This document shows positions 39,946-48,006 of a stretch of 64,000 nt of DNA, piece by piece. The notes under the pieces were generated by a model. The model searched no databases. It worked only from the letters and a program-made list of their open reading frames with translations, and was not told the DNA's origin. Each line of letters starts with the position of its first letter. Positions within the stretch are counted from its first letter, which is position 1. Where the stretch lies: contig DAIDIG010000001.1 in assembly GCA_027459485.1 (NCBI GenBank), positions 124,001 to 188,000 of the forward strand. Reading direction: 5' to 3'. Both the position numbers and the translations under genes were made by a program. This stretch comes from Bdellovibrionales bacterium (GTDB lineage Bacteria > Bdellovibrionota > Bdellovibrionia > Bdellovibrionales > UBA1609).

Positions 39946-42395
39946 CGCCGCTTATGCAGCAATATTGGCAGATTAAAAAGTCGTACCCGGACAAAATCCT
40001 TCTTTTTCGGATGGGCGATTTCTACGAAATGTTTTTCGATGATGCCAAAACTGCCGCGCCTATTTTAAATATCGCACTCACGTCGCGTAACAAAAAGGCC
40101 GAGGATGAAACGCCCATGTGCGGGGTTCCGCACCACTCCATCAGCGGACCGATCGGCAAATTGTTGGCGGCTGGGCTAAAAGTGGCGATTTGCGATCAGC
40201 TTGAAGATCCGGAGACCGCCAAGGGCATCGTTCGTCGTGGAGTGACTCGCGTCTTGAGCCCCGGCATGGTGTACGACCCGCAAACACTCGAAGAGCTCAA
40301 TGCCAATTACGTCGCTTCGTTTGATGTCGGTAATGCCAGTTTTCTTGATGCCACAACCGGTGAGAGTTTTTACTTTCATTTGAGCGGCGCCGATCGAATG
40401 CAAAAAATTCTCGAACTTTTTTCTCTGTTGCGCCCACGCGAGATTCTCGTCCCGGCTGTGGTAGACGGCGCTGAGGAGTTTTCAAGCCTTTTTGATGAAC
40501 TTAAATTGGCTGGGGCGTGGACTCTCACCCCGCTGCCAGTCGCTTACGACGAATCATCATTTCAAGACGCCGCACGATTCGGCGGCGCTGCGACTGCCGG
40601 TGAAATCCCGCTGAGTGCCAAGCGCCTGCTAGCCTACGCGATCGAAATGCAAGGGCCGACGGTATTGGCAACACTGCGCCCTTTCGAACGGCGCGAGCTC
40701 AATGAGCGTATGGAGTTGTCGCCGAATGTTCTTCGGCATCTTGAAGTTTTCACAAGTTTTCGCGTGGCGGGCACAGCGCGAGGCGACTCGGGGCAAGATA
40801 GCGGCACGCTGTTCCGGGCGATCAATCGTACGTGCACGTCGGCCGGTGCGAGATGCTTGAAACGCTGGTTGCAATTTCCGCTGGTGAACAAGCAAAAAAT
40901 CGACGACCGACAATCTCGCATCGGGGAGTGGACGCAAAAACCCCGCGAGTTAAAAATTCTGCGCGAAACTTTGCGAAAAATGGGAGATATTGAGCGGCGA
41001 ATTGCCAAGATTTCGTACAACAATTGTCATCCGCGCGATTTGTTGAGCCTTGCCGACAGTCTCGAGACGGGGCTTGCGATCTCACCCTTCTGCCCGCAGC
41101 TCGGCTCTGATGGTGTTCGTGAAGTCGAGCAAACGCGAAACTTGATCCGCCATCACCTGATGGGCGAACCGCCGACCCAACTCAAAGCGGGCGGTTACAT
41201 CCAGCGCAATGTGAACTCAGAACTCGACGAACTGATCGAACTCGACGAGAACAGTCAAGGGCTGTTGTTTGACCTCGAAAATCGCGAGCGTCAGTCAACC
41301 GGCATTTCGAGTCTCAAAGTTCGGTACAACAATGTGTTCGGCTACTATATCGAAGTGACGAATACCCATCTCGATAAAATACCCGAATCCTACAAACGTA
41401 AGCAGACTTTGGCGAACGCCGAGCGATTTGTGACTCAAGAACTCCAAGAGCTCGAAGAGCGAATTCTTTCAGCCCGCGAAAAGCGGGCGCGGCTCGAGGA
41501 CGAAATTTTTCAACAGCTCAAGAGCGCAGTTTTACGAAACGGGCAGCAGTTGTTAGGGGCTGCGCAAATTTGGAGCGAACTCGATGTCGTATCGTCGCTT
41601 GCTTGGCTCGCGATCGAGCAGAAGTACTGTCGCCCGGTTTTGAAAGACGGCGTAGGCGCATTGGCGGCGATCGTGCTGCGTGGTTCGCGACACCCCGTGG
41701 TTGAACAAGAAGTAGAGCGCGCGTTTGTACCGAACGATCTCACTTTATCGCAAGGCGAGTGTCTGCTCCTGACCGGCCCGAATATGGCAGGCAAAAGCAC
41801 GCTGATGCGCCAGATTGCTGTCACGGTGTTGCTTGCGCAGATCGGATCGTTCGTGCCGGCCCAGCACGCCGAACTGCCTATTTTTCGCCAAATTTTCACC
41901 CGCATCGGGGCCAGCGATTCACTGTCTGAAGGGCTGTCGACTTTCATGGTAGAAATGAAAGAAGCCGCGCAAATGCTAACATGTAGCGGCCCACAAACGC
42001 TCGTCGTTCTCGACGAGGTCGGCCGCGGCACATCGACCTACGACGGTATGAGTTTAGCCCAGGCAATTCTCGAATATCTAGTGCGAACAGTGCGGGCGAC
42101 GACGTTGTTCGCGACACATTATCACGAGCTCACGGCGCTCGATTCTGTGCACCCGCAGGTGCGCAACATGCACATGGCGATTCACGAACAAGGTCGCGAT
42201 ATTCATTTCATGTACACCTTGCGTTCGGGCCCGGCGAGCAAGTCATACGGGCTGCACGTGGCCCGTTTGGCGGGAGTGCCTGAAGTCGTAATTGAACGCG
42301 CCGAAAAGCTTCTCGCAGCCCATGAGTCGCGTCGAGAAAACGGTGATGGTGATGCGGATTTGCCACTCCTCAAGTGGCGGCACGAACAGATTTAA
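39942..42395 (+). CDS. mutS: DNA mismatch repair protein MutS
   Basis: 817 residues; the family is usually 800-860. The mismatch-contact motif is FYEMF near residue 27 (Phe-x-Glu). Connector and lever domains follow. The ATPase has Walker A GPNMAGKST at about 612 and DEVGRGTSTYDG, then the ATHYHEL region. It starts at ATG overlapping mpl (ATGA). MutL is not in the window. It functions in post-replicative repair in the cytosol. Confidence 0.97.
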   Translation: MTPLMQQYWQIKKSYPDKILLFRMGDFYEMFFDDAKTAAPILNIALTSRNKKAEDETPMCGVPHHSISGPIGKLLAAGLKVAICDQLEDPETAKGIVRRGVTRVLSPGMVYDPQTLEELNANYVASFDVGNASFLDATTGESFYFHLSGADRMQKILELFSLLRPREILVPAVVDGAEEFSSLFDELKLAGAWTLTPLPVAYDESSFQDAARFGGAATAGEIPLSAKRLLAYAIEMQGPTVLATLRPFERRELNERMELSPNVLRHLEVFTSFRVAGTARGDSGQDSGTLFRAINRTCTSAGARCLKRWLQFPLVNKQKIDDRQSRIGEWTQKPRELKILRETLRKMGDIERRIAKISYNNCHPRDLLSLADSLETGLAISPFCPQLGSDGVREVEQTRNLIRHHLMGEPPTQLKAGGYIQRNVNSELDELIELDENSQGLLFDLENRERQSTGISSLKVRYNNVFGYYIEVTNTHLDKIPESYKRKQTLANAERFVTQELQELEERILSAREKRARLEDEIFQQLKSAVLRNGQQLLGAAQIWSELDVVSSLAWLAIEQKYCRPVLKDGVGALAAIVLRGSRHPVVEQEVERAFVPNDLTLSQGECLLLTGPNMAGKSTLMRQIAVTVLLAQIGSFVPAQHAELPIFRQIFTRIGASDSLSEGLSTFMVEMKEAAQMLTCSGPQTLVVLDEVGRGTSTYDGMSLAQAILEYLVRTVRATTLFATHYHELTALDSVHPQVRNMHMAIHEQGRDIHFMYTLRSGPASKSYGLHVARLAGVPEVVIERAEKLLAAHESRRENGDGDADLPLLKWRHEQI

Positions 42396-42749
42396 CACGC
42401 CCATTTGAGGTCTTTAGTCCGGGCGCGTTTTCGGTTAATGGTCTTGTCGGCAAAATATTTCGGCGGGCGTTAACCGTATTTGTTGTTACTAATGACCCCA
42501 GAGTTTTTGCGCGTTTACCGATTGTAAACGGCGGCGTCTCCTGTCGTGTCGCCAGTTTTTTGACGGACCTTTGACGCAACCGACATTCACGGAAAAATTT
42601 TTTTGAGTTTTCCTCTTGTCGAGGTGCTGAAAGACTGACAGACTTTTAGTTGGGGATCGCGTCTCCAAGGGCGGAGGCGCTAAGGTTTAAAAACAAAAAC
42701 GTTCATAAAGGAAACAGGACGTTTAACAATTAGTGGGGAGGGAGCAAGG
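42396..42749. other. 354-bp leader upstream of the LuxR-type gene
   Basis: No gene is seen. Two TTGACG boxes (near 42560 and 42570) are possible -35 elements without a clear -10. Two hairpins, GCGTCTCC/GGAGGCGC (42659-42680) and AAACGT/ACGTTT (42697-42724), lie between them and the ATG at 42750, and a purine-rich GGGGAGGGAGCAAGG is the ribosome-binding site. This reads as a structured untranslated leader. Confidence 0.4.
42398..42425 (+). terminator. Weak hairpin after mutS
   Basis: CGCCC/GGGCG stem with an 18-base loop, then cgTTTT. It is three bases after the mutS stop codon. A plausible but weak intrinsic terminator. Confidence 0.3.
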
Positions 42750-43109
42750 ATGCTCAGAGATGTACTCATCCAAAAAGGGTTATCGAATCGCGAGTCGGAA
42801 GTCGCGGAACTTGTGACAAAGGGTATGTCCAACAAGGAAGTGGCCAACCAGCTTTTTGTCACGGAAAAAACCGTGAAATTTCACCTGACGAACATCTATA
42901 AAAAGATGAACGTCAAGTCACGCGCTCAGCTGATCGTATGGTGCTTACCGCACATCGGCTTTGTCGAAAAAGAAGAGCGTGCGACAGAAGTCCCGCAAAA
43001 TCCAGCTGTCGCGCCAGCGGCCGCGCCCAGCACGATTCCGGCTGGTTCGGCTACAGTTGCCGGTACGACGGGCACGGGCTTTCGCGGTAATAACGACCTC
43101 GGTATCTAA
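42750..43109 (+). CDS. LuxR-family single-domain transcriptional regulator
   Basis: 119 residues. The first ~65 are a LuxR/GerE helix-turn-helix: LSNRESEVAELVTKGMSNKEVANQLFVTEKTVKFHLTNIYKKMNVKSRAQL. The remainder is an Ala/Pro/Thr-rich, probably disordered tail. There is no receiver or ligand domain, so activity may depend on amount or a partner protein. The structured leader upstream suggests post-transcriptional control. Confidence 0.92.
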   Translation: MLRDVLIQKGLSNRESEVAELVTKGMSNKEVANQLFVTEKTVKFHLTNIYKKMNVKSRAQLIVWCLPHIGFVEKEERATEVPQNPAVAPAAAPSTIPAGSATVAGTTGTGFRGNNDLGI

Positions 43110-43171
43110 TCGTTCGATTGATTCTGGGCAGGGGCGTGATATCCTCAAGTATCTGAAAAGAGGTCACGCCC

Positions 43172-43645
43172 TTGATAGATGCTAAGCCGGTCTCACAGTC
43201 TGTTGTCACCATGACCGAGCTAGTCCACCCCAGTCACACCAACGCTCTCAATAGTGCTTTTGGGGGCGTGATTGTTTCATGGATCGACGTCTGCGCCGCT
43301 ATTTGTGCCATGAGGCACGCTCAAAGACATGTTGTCACAGCTTCTATCGATGCGCTCAACTTTATCAATCCCGTATACGTCGGTTGGGTTGTGAACTTAC
43401 ACGCCTCTGTTAATTACGTGGCCCGCACTTCGATGGAGATCGGCGTGCGTGCCGATGCTGAAAACCCGATTATGGGCGAAACCTTTCACGTCGCTTCGGC
43501 CTACCTAACGTTCGTCGCTTTAACTTCAGACAAAAGGCCGGTTGTGATCCCTAAAGTCATACCTGAAACTGACATCGAAAAGCGCCGCTACGCCGCCGCC
43601 GAAAAACGCCGCGAAGTGCGTTTGGCTATGCGCGGGAAGAGTTAA
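43172..43645 (+). CDS. Hot-dog acyl-CoA thioesterase
   Basis: 157 residues; hydrolyses acyl-CoA to free acid and CoA. Hot-dog motifs: the MTELVHPSHTNALNSAFGGVIVSWID segment with Asn and Asp/Gly positions like YciA/BACH, and TASIDALNFINPVYVGW. The chosen start is TTG 43172 with AGAGGT 7 bases before it; ATG 43211 would cut off only 13 residues. It fits the acyl-CoA theme but stands alone. Confidence 0.9.
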   Translation: MIDAKPVSQSVVTMTELVHPSHTNALNSAFGGVIVSWIDVCAAICAMRHAQRHVVTASIDALNFINPVYVGWVVNLHASVNYVARTSMEIGVRADAENPIMGETFHVASAYLTFVALTSDKRPVVIPKVIPETDIEKRRYAAAEKRREVRLAMRGKS

Positions 43646-43741
43646 GGCGAGCCGTTAGAACGATTTCTCGCTGAACACAAACGCCATCTCGTCGGGACAA
43701 GCGCTCATCACTCATTGGTGCTAATAGTGTATTCTCAGCCA

Positions 43742-43764
43742 AATTGCGCGTTGTTAGCGCAATT
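43742..43764. terminator. Convergent-gene hairpin
   Basis: Perfect inverted repeat AATTGCGC-7-GCGCAATT between the stops of the thioesterase (plus) and HNH (minus) genes. With A/T at both outer ends it can serve both strands, though there is no long T-run. Confidence 0.4.
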
Positions 43765-43780
43765 ATGCATCGCCGCGCCT

Positions 43781-44710
43781 TTATGATTCCAACTCGCGTA
43801 ATCTGTGGTGAGCGTGGCATAACAATCTCAGGTTTTGTTCGCTCGCTTGGCCACCGCGACAAACGGGTAAAACGTGATCAATTTGTAATAGATGATGCGA
43901 TTCGCATCGGCGATCAGTTTTCGGGTCGCGATAGGTGCACCGCCCCTGATCACGCTGCCAGATGCGCCGTTTTAGCTGAGGCGAAATATACCTTGGGCTC
44001 GCATGAGGATGCCCAGGCTTGTTCAATTTTGGCCGCGCAATTGCAGTCCGGCTTTTCGCGTCGCCTTTCATCGGGTCCAATTTCTTCAGCATGTATTCGC
44101 ACATATCATCGATGAGGTCGGCGTACGACATGCGCGGGTTTTTATGAGCTCGCAGGCTTTTAAGACGGTCGAGTTTTTTAAGCGTTTCATGCTTGAGCCT
44201 CACATGAAGCAGCGCTTCGTCACCGCTGGCGGTTTGAACAACTTCACGTTTTGGCGCCAACGCTTTTGTTCCAAACTCGCGAACCAGAATTTTTTCAGTT
44301 TCGCGTTTCGAGCAGTTTTCGATTTTCTCTAAAATTTCTTTTTGCCTGGCGAGATCCGCATTTACTTTGGCGAAGAAGCCCTGCGCCATAGAAAGATTCG
44401 TCAAATTGAGTTCGCCCGAGTTCAATTTTTGTTTTATTTCAGGCATAACTCTTGCCATTTTCACGGCAGAAGTTCTTCGATATGCGCACGACTCCGAATA
44501 ACCGAGAGCCTTCACCGCGTATTCAAAAAGTGAACTGTAGCCCATTTTCAAATAGAGTTTCGAGTCCTGAATCTTCTGCAAATTTTCAATCACAAGACCG
44601 GTAAGTCGCCGCTCCTCTTTTACGAGATTCAAAGTTTCATCATGAAGAAAATAGTTCGGGTCAGCTTTGGGTTGAACCCGTGGTTGGCTTTGTTCGTAGG
44701 TAAAATTCAT
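43781..44710 (-). CDS. HNH endonuclease-domain protein, intact copy
   Basis: 309 residues. The N-terminal helical region (about 20-215) is a DUF222-like part with a YADLIDDMCEYMLKK segment, and residues about 233-305 form the HNH nuclease: RCTYRDPKTDRRCESHH, HVLPVCRGG and NLRLLCHAHH supply the Cys and His metal ligands. Start ATG has GGGAGG nearby. Such genes occur in several copies in Bdellovibrio relatives (from memory). A decayed second copy with the same leader lies at 47379-47981, so this is a duplicating unit. Substrate DNA and biological role are unknown. Confidence 0.9.
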   Translation of the reverse strand: MNFTYEQSQPRVQPKADPNYFLHDETLNLVKEERRLTGLVIENLQKIQDSKLYLKMGYSSLFEYAVKALGYSESCAYRRTSAVKMARVMPEIKQKLNSGELNLTNLSMAQGFFAKVNADLARQKEILEKIENCSKRETEKILVREFGTKALAPKREVVQTASGDEALLHVRLKHETLKKLDRLKSLRAHKNPRMSYADLIDDMCEYMLKKLDPMKGDAKSRTAIARPKLNKPGHPHASPRYISPQLKRRIWQRDQGRCTYRDPKTDRRCESHHLLQIDHVLPVCRGGQASEQNLRLLCHAHHRLRELES

Positions 44711-45009
44711 TTATGCATCCTCCCTTTTCGTTCATGAACACTACCACTACATCTCGAAATCGAATTTTCGCTTGTCTATTTGCGTTGTGCTCGGAAAAAA
44801 TCCGGGTGCGGCATTGGCAATCAGAGGCCCCTAAATGGTTGCACAATAAATTTTGTTTTCACGCCTGTAGGGCATGTTGCGCGATATCATAGACACTTAT
44901 CCTTGCGACAAATGGATAGCAAGATGAGCCGTCAATAAATTCTTTTGAAAAGTGAAAAATAAGATCAGTAACGATCGGGCGATAAGCCGCTACCGACGAA
45001 GCTCCGGGG
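44123..45009 (-). repeat. HNH repeat unit, copy A
   Basis: Most of the HNH gene and its 5' leader (44711 to about 45009). The second copy is at 47379-47981 in the same orientation. The leader is as well conserved as the coding part. Confidence 0.85.
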
Positions 45010-45187
45010 CGCGTTCGAGTCTTGCGCTCCTTGAGCCTGGCCAAGCGGCGCCCCAACTCCACAAAAAATTGAAAGTGCCATATCGCCGTCTAAACCATCG
45101 ACAAACAATTCGTTTTTACACGCGCTATTCAAAATGACGTTTCTATTGTGTAGATTGATTGCCAATCGAGCAGGCAGGAGTCGATTC
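44711..45187. other. 477-bp intergenic region holding the HNH leader
   Basis: The left part (to about 45009) is the conserved leader of the HNH gene, also found at 47779-47981, with only scattered substitutions and one indel. No open frame is conserved in it. The right part (about 45010-45187) has no recognised feature apart from AGGAG before GTG 45188. Confidence 0.5.
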
Positions 45188-46057
45188 GTGGCCAGTAGAC
45201 ATCTATTCAGTGCGGGTTTCTGTATCGGCGTATTGATCGCCGTATCGCTTGCTTCGAATGCGCGAGCCGCAAGTCTCGCGGCGAAAATGTTGTATTTGCC
45301 GAAGGAGGCTGAAACTCAATTTCCATCGCATTTGACTCCGCCTGAGGGGATGACCGCCTTTCAAATCAAAAGTAGCGCCTTCGAAATTAACGGCTGGCAA
45401 AAGATCGACCCGAAAGCCAAGTCACCGGTCGTGATTTTCTTCTACGGCAACGGAATGAATATGGCGGCGGTGTCGCAATCGCCGGTGCGGGAGTTTCTTG
45501 AGAGTTCAAAACTCGACTATGTTTTTTATGATTATCCCAATTATGGTCTGAGCAAGGGCACGATGTCTGAAAAAAATTACGTTGAGGCCGGCGATCGGGT
45601 ATTGGATCGCGTTCGTCGGATCGCGCCCGGCCGGGATATCGTTCTTTGGGGAGATTCTATGGGGTGCGCAATCGCCATTCAAGTCGCGGCGTACAGCCTT
45701 ACTTTACCTGCTCCGGTGAAGAGCCTCATATTGATGGCTCCATGGACGTCGTTCACCGATCTCGTCAAGTATCGCGTGCACATCGGCTGGTTTGCTAAAC
45801 ACGAGACGGCAGGCAATCGGTATGATTCGCTCCATGCGGCACGATTTATCGTGGCGAAATCTTCGATGCGAGCGCTGGTCATCCAAGGTGTAAACGATGA
45901 AGTAATTCCGGTTGCGATGGGCAAGGCGATCTACGACGCTTTCGGTTCGGCACGCGCGATGTGGGTGGCGATTCCAAATGCCGGGCATAACGACGTATTC
46001 CGCGATACAATGGATTTAGGCTTCTTGCTTTCCGCTTTTATTGATCGGGGTGAGTGA
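45188..46057 (+). CDS. Exported alpha/beta hydrolase
   Basis: 289 residues from GTG 45188, which has AGGAG seven bases before it and yields a clean signal peptide (ASRHLFSAGFCIGVLIAVSLASNARA|A). ATG 45134 adds 18 residues and lacks a ribosome-binding site. It has nucleophile Ser in GDSMGC, an acid in QGVNDEVIP, and His in NAGHNDVFR. It resembles ABHD-type serine hydrolases with the DYPNYGLSKGTMSE segment. It acts in the periplasm or at the outer membrane. Substrate unknown. Confidence 0.87.
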   Translation: MASRHLFSAGFCIGVLIAVSLASNARAASLAAKMLYLPKEAETQFPSHLTPPEGMTAFQIKSSAFEINGWQKIDPKAKSPVVIFFYGNGMNMAAVSQSPVREFLESSKLDYVFYDYPNYGLSKGTMSEKNYVEAGDRVLDRVRRIAPGRDIVLWGDSMGCAIAIQVAAYSLTLPAPVKSLILMAPWTSFTDLVKYRVHIGWFAKHETAGNRYDSLHAARFIVAKSSMRALVIQGVNDEVIPVAMGKAIYDAFGSARAMWVAIPNAGHNDVFRDTMDLGFLLSAFIDRGE

Positions 46058-46134
46058 TCTTTCGATCACGCCCTGATAGTTGCGAGATTATATAGAACCT
46101 GTGGCTGTTTTGGCTAATTCTGGCTAATGCAGAC

Positions 46135-46154
46135 GCGCTTCATTTCTGAAGCGC
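46135..46154. terminator. Bidirectional hairpin between convergent genes
   Basis: Perfect 7-bp stem GCGCTTC/GAAGCGC with a 6-base loop between the hydrolase (plus) and the His/Pro-repeat gene (minus). A/T flanks are weak. Confidence 0.4.
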
Positions 46155-46175
46155 GCCTGGTTAATTTCTGCTAAC

Positions 46176-47150
46176 TCAGCGTCGGCGAATCGGCCGTGGC
46201 TGCGGTCGCGGTTGCGGCGGATGGTACACTGGTGGGTGGTACACTGGTGGGTGGTACACTGGTGGGTGGTACACTGGCGGGTGGTACACTGGTGGGTGGT
46301 ACACTGGCGGGTGGTACACTGGTGGGTGGTACACTGGCGGGTGATAAACGGGTGGGTGATACACGGGCGGTCTTACAACCACTGGAGGTCGCGGACGAAA
46401 TGGTGGTCGCACCGGCGGCCGCGGCCGAAACGGCGGTCGAAACGGCGGCCGCACTGGCGGGTGCACGATAATTATCGGTGGACGCGGTGGCCACGGTCGC
46501 CGGGGCGGATGAACAATAATCGGCGGACGAGGCCATGGACATGGATGATAGGGCGGATGAACGATAATCGGAGGCCTTATCGGTGGACGCGGATGAATCG
46601 GGACCGGATCCACTGGCCACGGGCGAACCGGCGGTGGCGGCGGCTCGATCGGCTCCGGCGAACCAACGTTGTTTAGAATTAGAGTATCCACGCTGGGTGA
46701 TCCATCGACTCGCACGGCAGCGGGGTTATGACTGTAAACAGTAATAACGACGCTCGACAATATTTGATACGGCATCGTGAACACGACTCCGTATTGATTG
46801 ACTCGAAAATCGGACCGAGCCGCACAAGCCGTCGGCACAGCGGCGTCACACACATCATTCGGCGAAACGCTGGATCGCCACACGAAATCGGCTTGTGAAT
46901 CGCGCGTAGGTTGCCCCGCCGAAGTCAGCAAATCGGCCGTTAGCAAAAGGACTTGCCCGGGCGAAACATTTATCACGGCGGCATGGTTGATGTTGTACTT
47001 GCCGTCGATACCTATGATTCGCACGGTGGCCAGTTGCGCGGCTAAATCCGCAATGTCGCTCTGGCTCGCGTAACTTGTGGAAGCGCTCAGACTCGCGGCC
47101 GCGAGTGCCCCGCTTATCACGAGCGCTCTCATTAACGCTGATTTGATCAT
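46176..47150 (-). CDS. Exported Pro/His-rich protein with VYHPP tandem repeats
   Basis: 324 residues. Signal peptide to about SYAS (residue 28). An ordered domain with two cysteines spans about 30-170. The second half is almost entirely Pro, His, Arg and Val: IIVHPP, RPPFRPRP blocks and then ten VYHPP units, ending in PRPIRRR. The extended poly-Pro rod with regularly spaced His could bind metal or cell-wall polymers. The DNA repeat is a 15-bp minisatellite, so length may vary between strains. Unknown family. Confidence 0.8.
   Translation of the reverse strand: MIKSALMRALVISGALAAASLSASTSYASQSDIADLAAQLATVRIIGIDGKYNINHAAVINVSPGQVLLLTADLLTSAGQPTRDSQADFVWRSSVSPNDVCDAAVPTACAARSDFRVNQYGVVFTMPYQILSSVVITVYSHNPAAVRVDGSPSVDTLILNNVGSPEPIEPPPPPVRPWPVDPVPIHPRPPIRPPIIVHPPYHPCPWPRPPIIVHPPRRPWPPRPPIIIVHPPVRPPFRPPFRPRPPVRPPFRPRPPVVVRPPVYHPPVYHPPVYHPPVYHPPVYHPPVYHPPVYHPPVYHPPVYHPPVYHPPQPRPQPRPIRRR
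46224..46373. repeat. 15-bp minisatellite coding for VYHPP
   Basis: About ten tandem copies of ggtacactggtgggt (plus strand). The first eight are near-identical, with alternate C/T at one position (ggt/ggc); the last two are degenerate. It lies in frame in the Pro/His-rich gene on the minus strand. Confidence 0.9.
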
Positions 47151-47210
47151 TCATTTCCCCCCTGTCGTTATTCCGGCGGGCCCGTTCTCGCGCAGCCTCG
47201 CTCGGTTCCC

Positions 47211-47241
47211 ACGTCGAGTGTTTTAAATATCGGCTCGACGT
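47211..47241. promoter_or_regulatory. Inverted repeat upstream of the His/Pro-repeat gene
   Basis: Perfect 8-bp arms ACGTCGAG and CTCGACGT separated by 15 A/T-rich bases, 61-91 bp before the start of the minus-strand gene. Operator-like spacing; no regulator identified. A second palindrome TGTAAC-6-GTTACA lies at 47291-47308. Confidence 0.3.
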
Positions 47242-47303
47242 TTAGAAACGTGCCAACAATTTCGGTTAGAGGGAAATAAGAAATTTTTTCTGTAACGGTG
47301 GAG

Positions 47304-47696
47304 TTACAAAAGTAGCCCAGCCATAACCCGCACCGTCGAGAACAACCAGCGCATTTTGTAAATGGCCCCGGTTAGAAAGTACGACATGCGCGGGTTTTTA
47401 TGAGCTCGCAGGCTTTTAAGGCGGTCGAGTTTTTTAAGCGTTTCATGCTTGAGCCTCACATGAAGCAGCGCTTCGTCACCGCTGGCGGCTTGAACAACTT
47501 CGCGTTTTGGCGGTAGCGCTTTTGTTCCAAATTCACGAACCAGAATTTTTTCAGTTTCGCGCTTCGTGCAGTTTTCGATTTTCTCTAAGACTTCTTTTTG
47601 CCTGGCCGCATTTTCTTTGGCGAAGAAACCCTGCGCCATAGAAAGGTTCGTCAAATTGAGTTCGCCCGAGTTCAATTTTTGTATTATTTCAGGCAA
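47304..47696 (-). pseudogene. Decayed HNH endonuclease gene copy
   Basis: 130-codon frame. From 47379 the coded part matches residues about 90-200 of the intact HNH protein, but the N-terminal third is lost, and the HNH nuclease domain is replaced by an unrelated tail (FLTGAIYKMRWLFSTVRVMAGLLL). Relative to the intact gene a ~110-bp internal deletion and a 92-bp deletion of the start-codon region have occurred. No functional nuclease can be made. Confidence 0.85.
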
Positions 47697-47981
47697 AACG
47701 CGCCATTTTAACAGCAGAAGATCTTCGATATGCGCACGGTGAGTCGCCGCTCCTCTTTTACGAGATTCAAAGTTTCATCATGAACACTACCACTACACTG
47801 TAAAATCGAATTTTTACTTGTCTATTTGCGTTGTGTTCGGGAAAAATCCGGGTGCGGCGTTGGCGATCAGAGGCCCCTATATGGTTGCACAATAACTTTT
47901 GTTTTCACTCCTGTAGGGCATGTTGCGCGATAGCCCGGACACTCATCCTTGCGACAAACTGCTATCGACGAAGCTCCGGGG
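47379..47981 (-). repeat. HNH repeat unit, copy B (truncated)
   Basis: Diverged copy of 44123-45009 in the same orientation. It contains the central HNH-gene codons and the leader (47779-47981) but lacks three internal segments. It fills the otherwise gene-free interval 47697-48006, where nothing else is seen. Confidence 0.85.
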
Positions 47982-48006
47982 GCGAACCTCCACATTCGCT
48001 TTGCGA

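Noticed and set aside
46224-46373. CRISPR-like array
   Set aside because: Repeats are 15 bp with no spacers and lie in frame in a gene, so this is a minisatellite.
46196-46676. Gly/Thr-rich and Trp/His-rich plus-strand frames across the 15-bp repeats
   Set aside because: Open in several frames only because of the repeat; the minus-strand gene has a signal peptide and an ordered domain.
44123-47981. Insertion sequence
   Set aside because: No transposase, terminal inverted repeats or target duplication were found; the repeated unit contains an HNH gene and its leader only.
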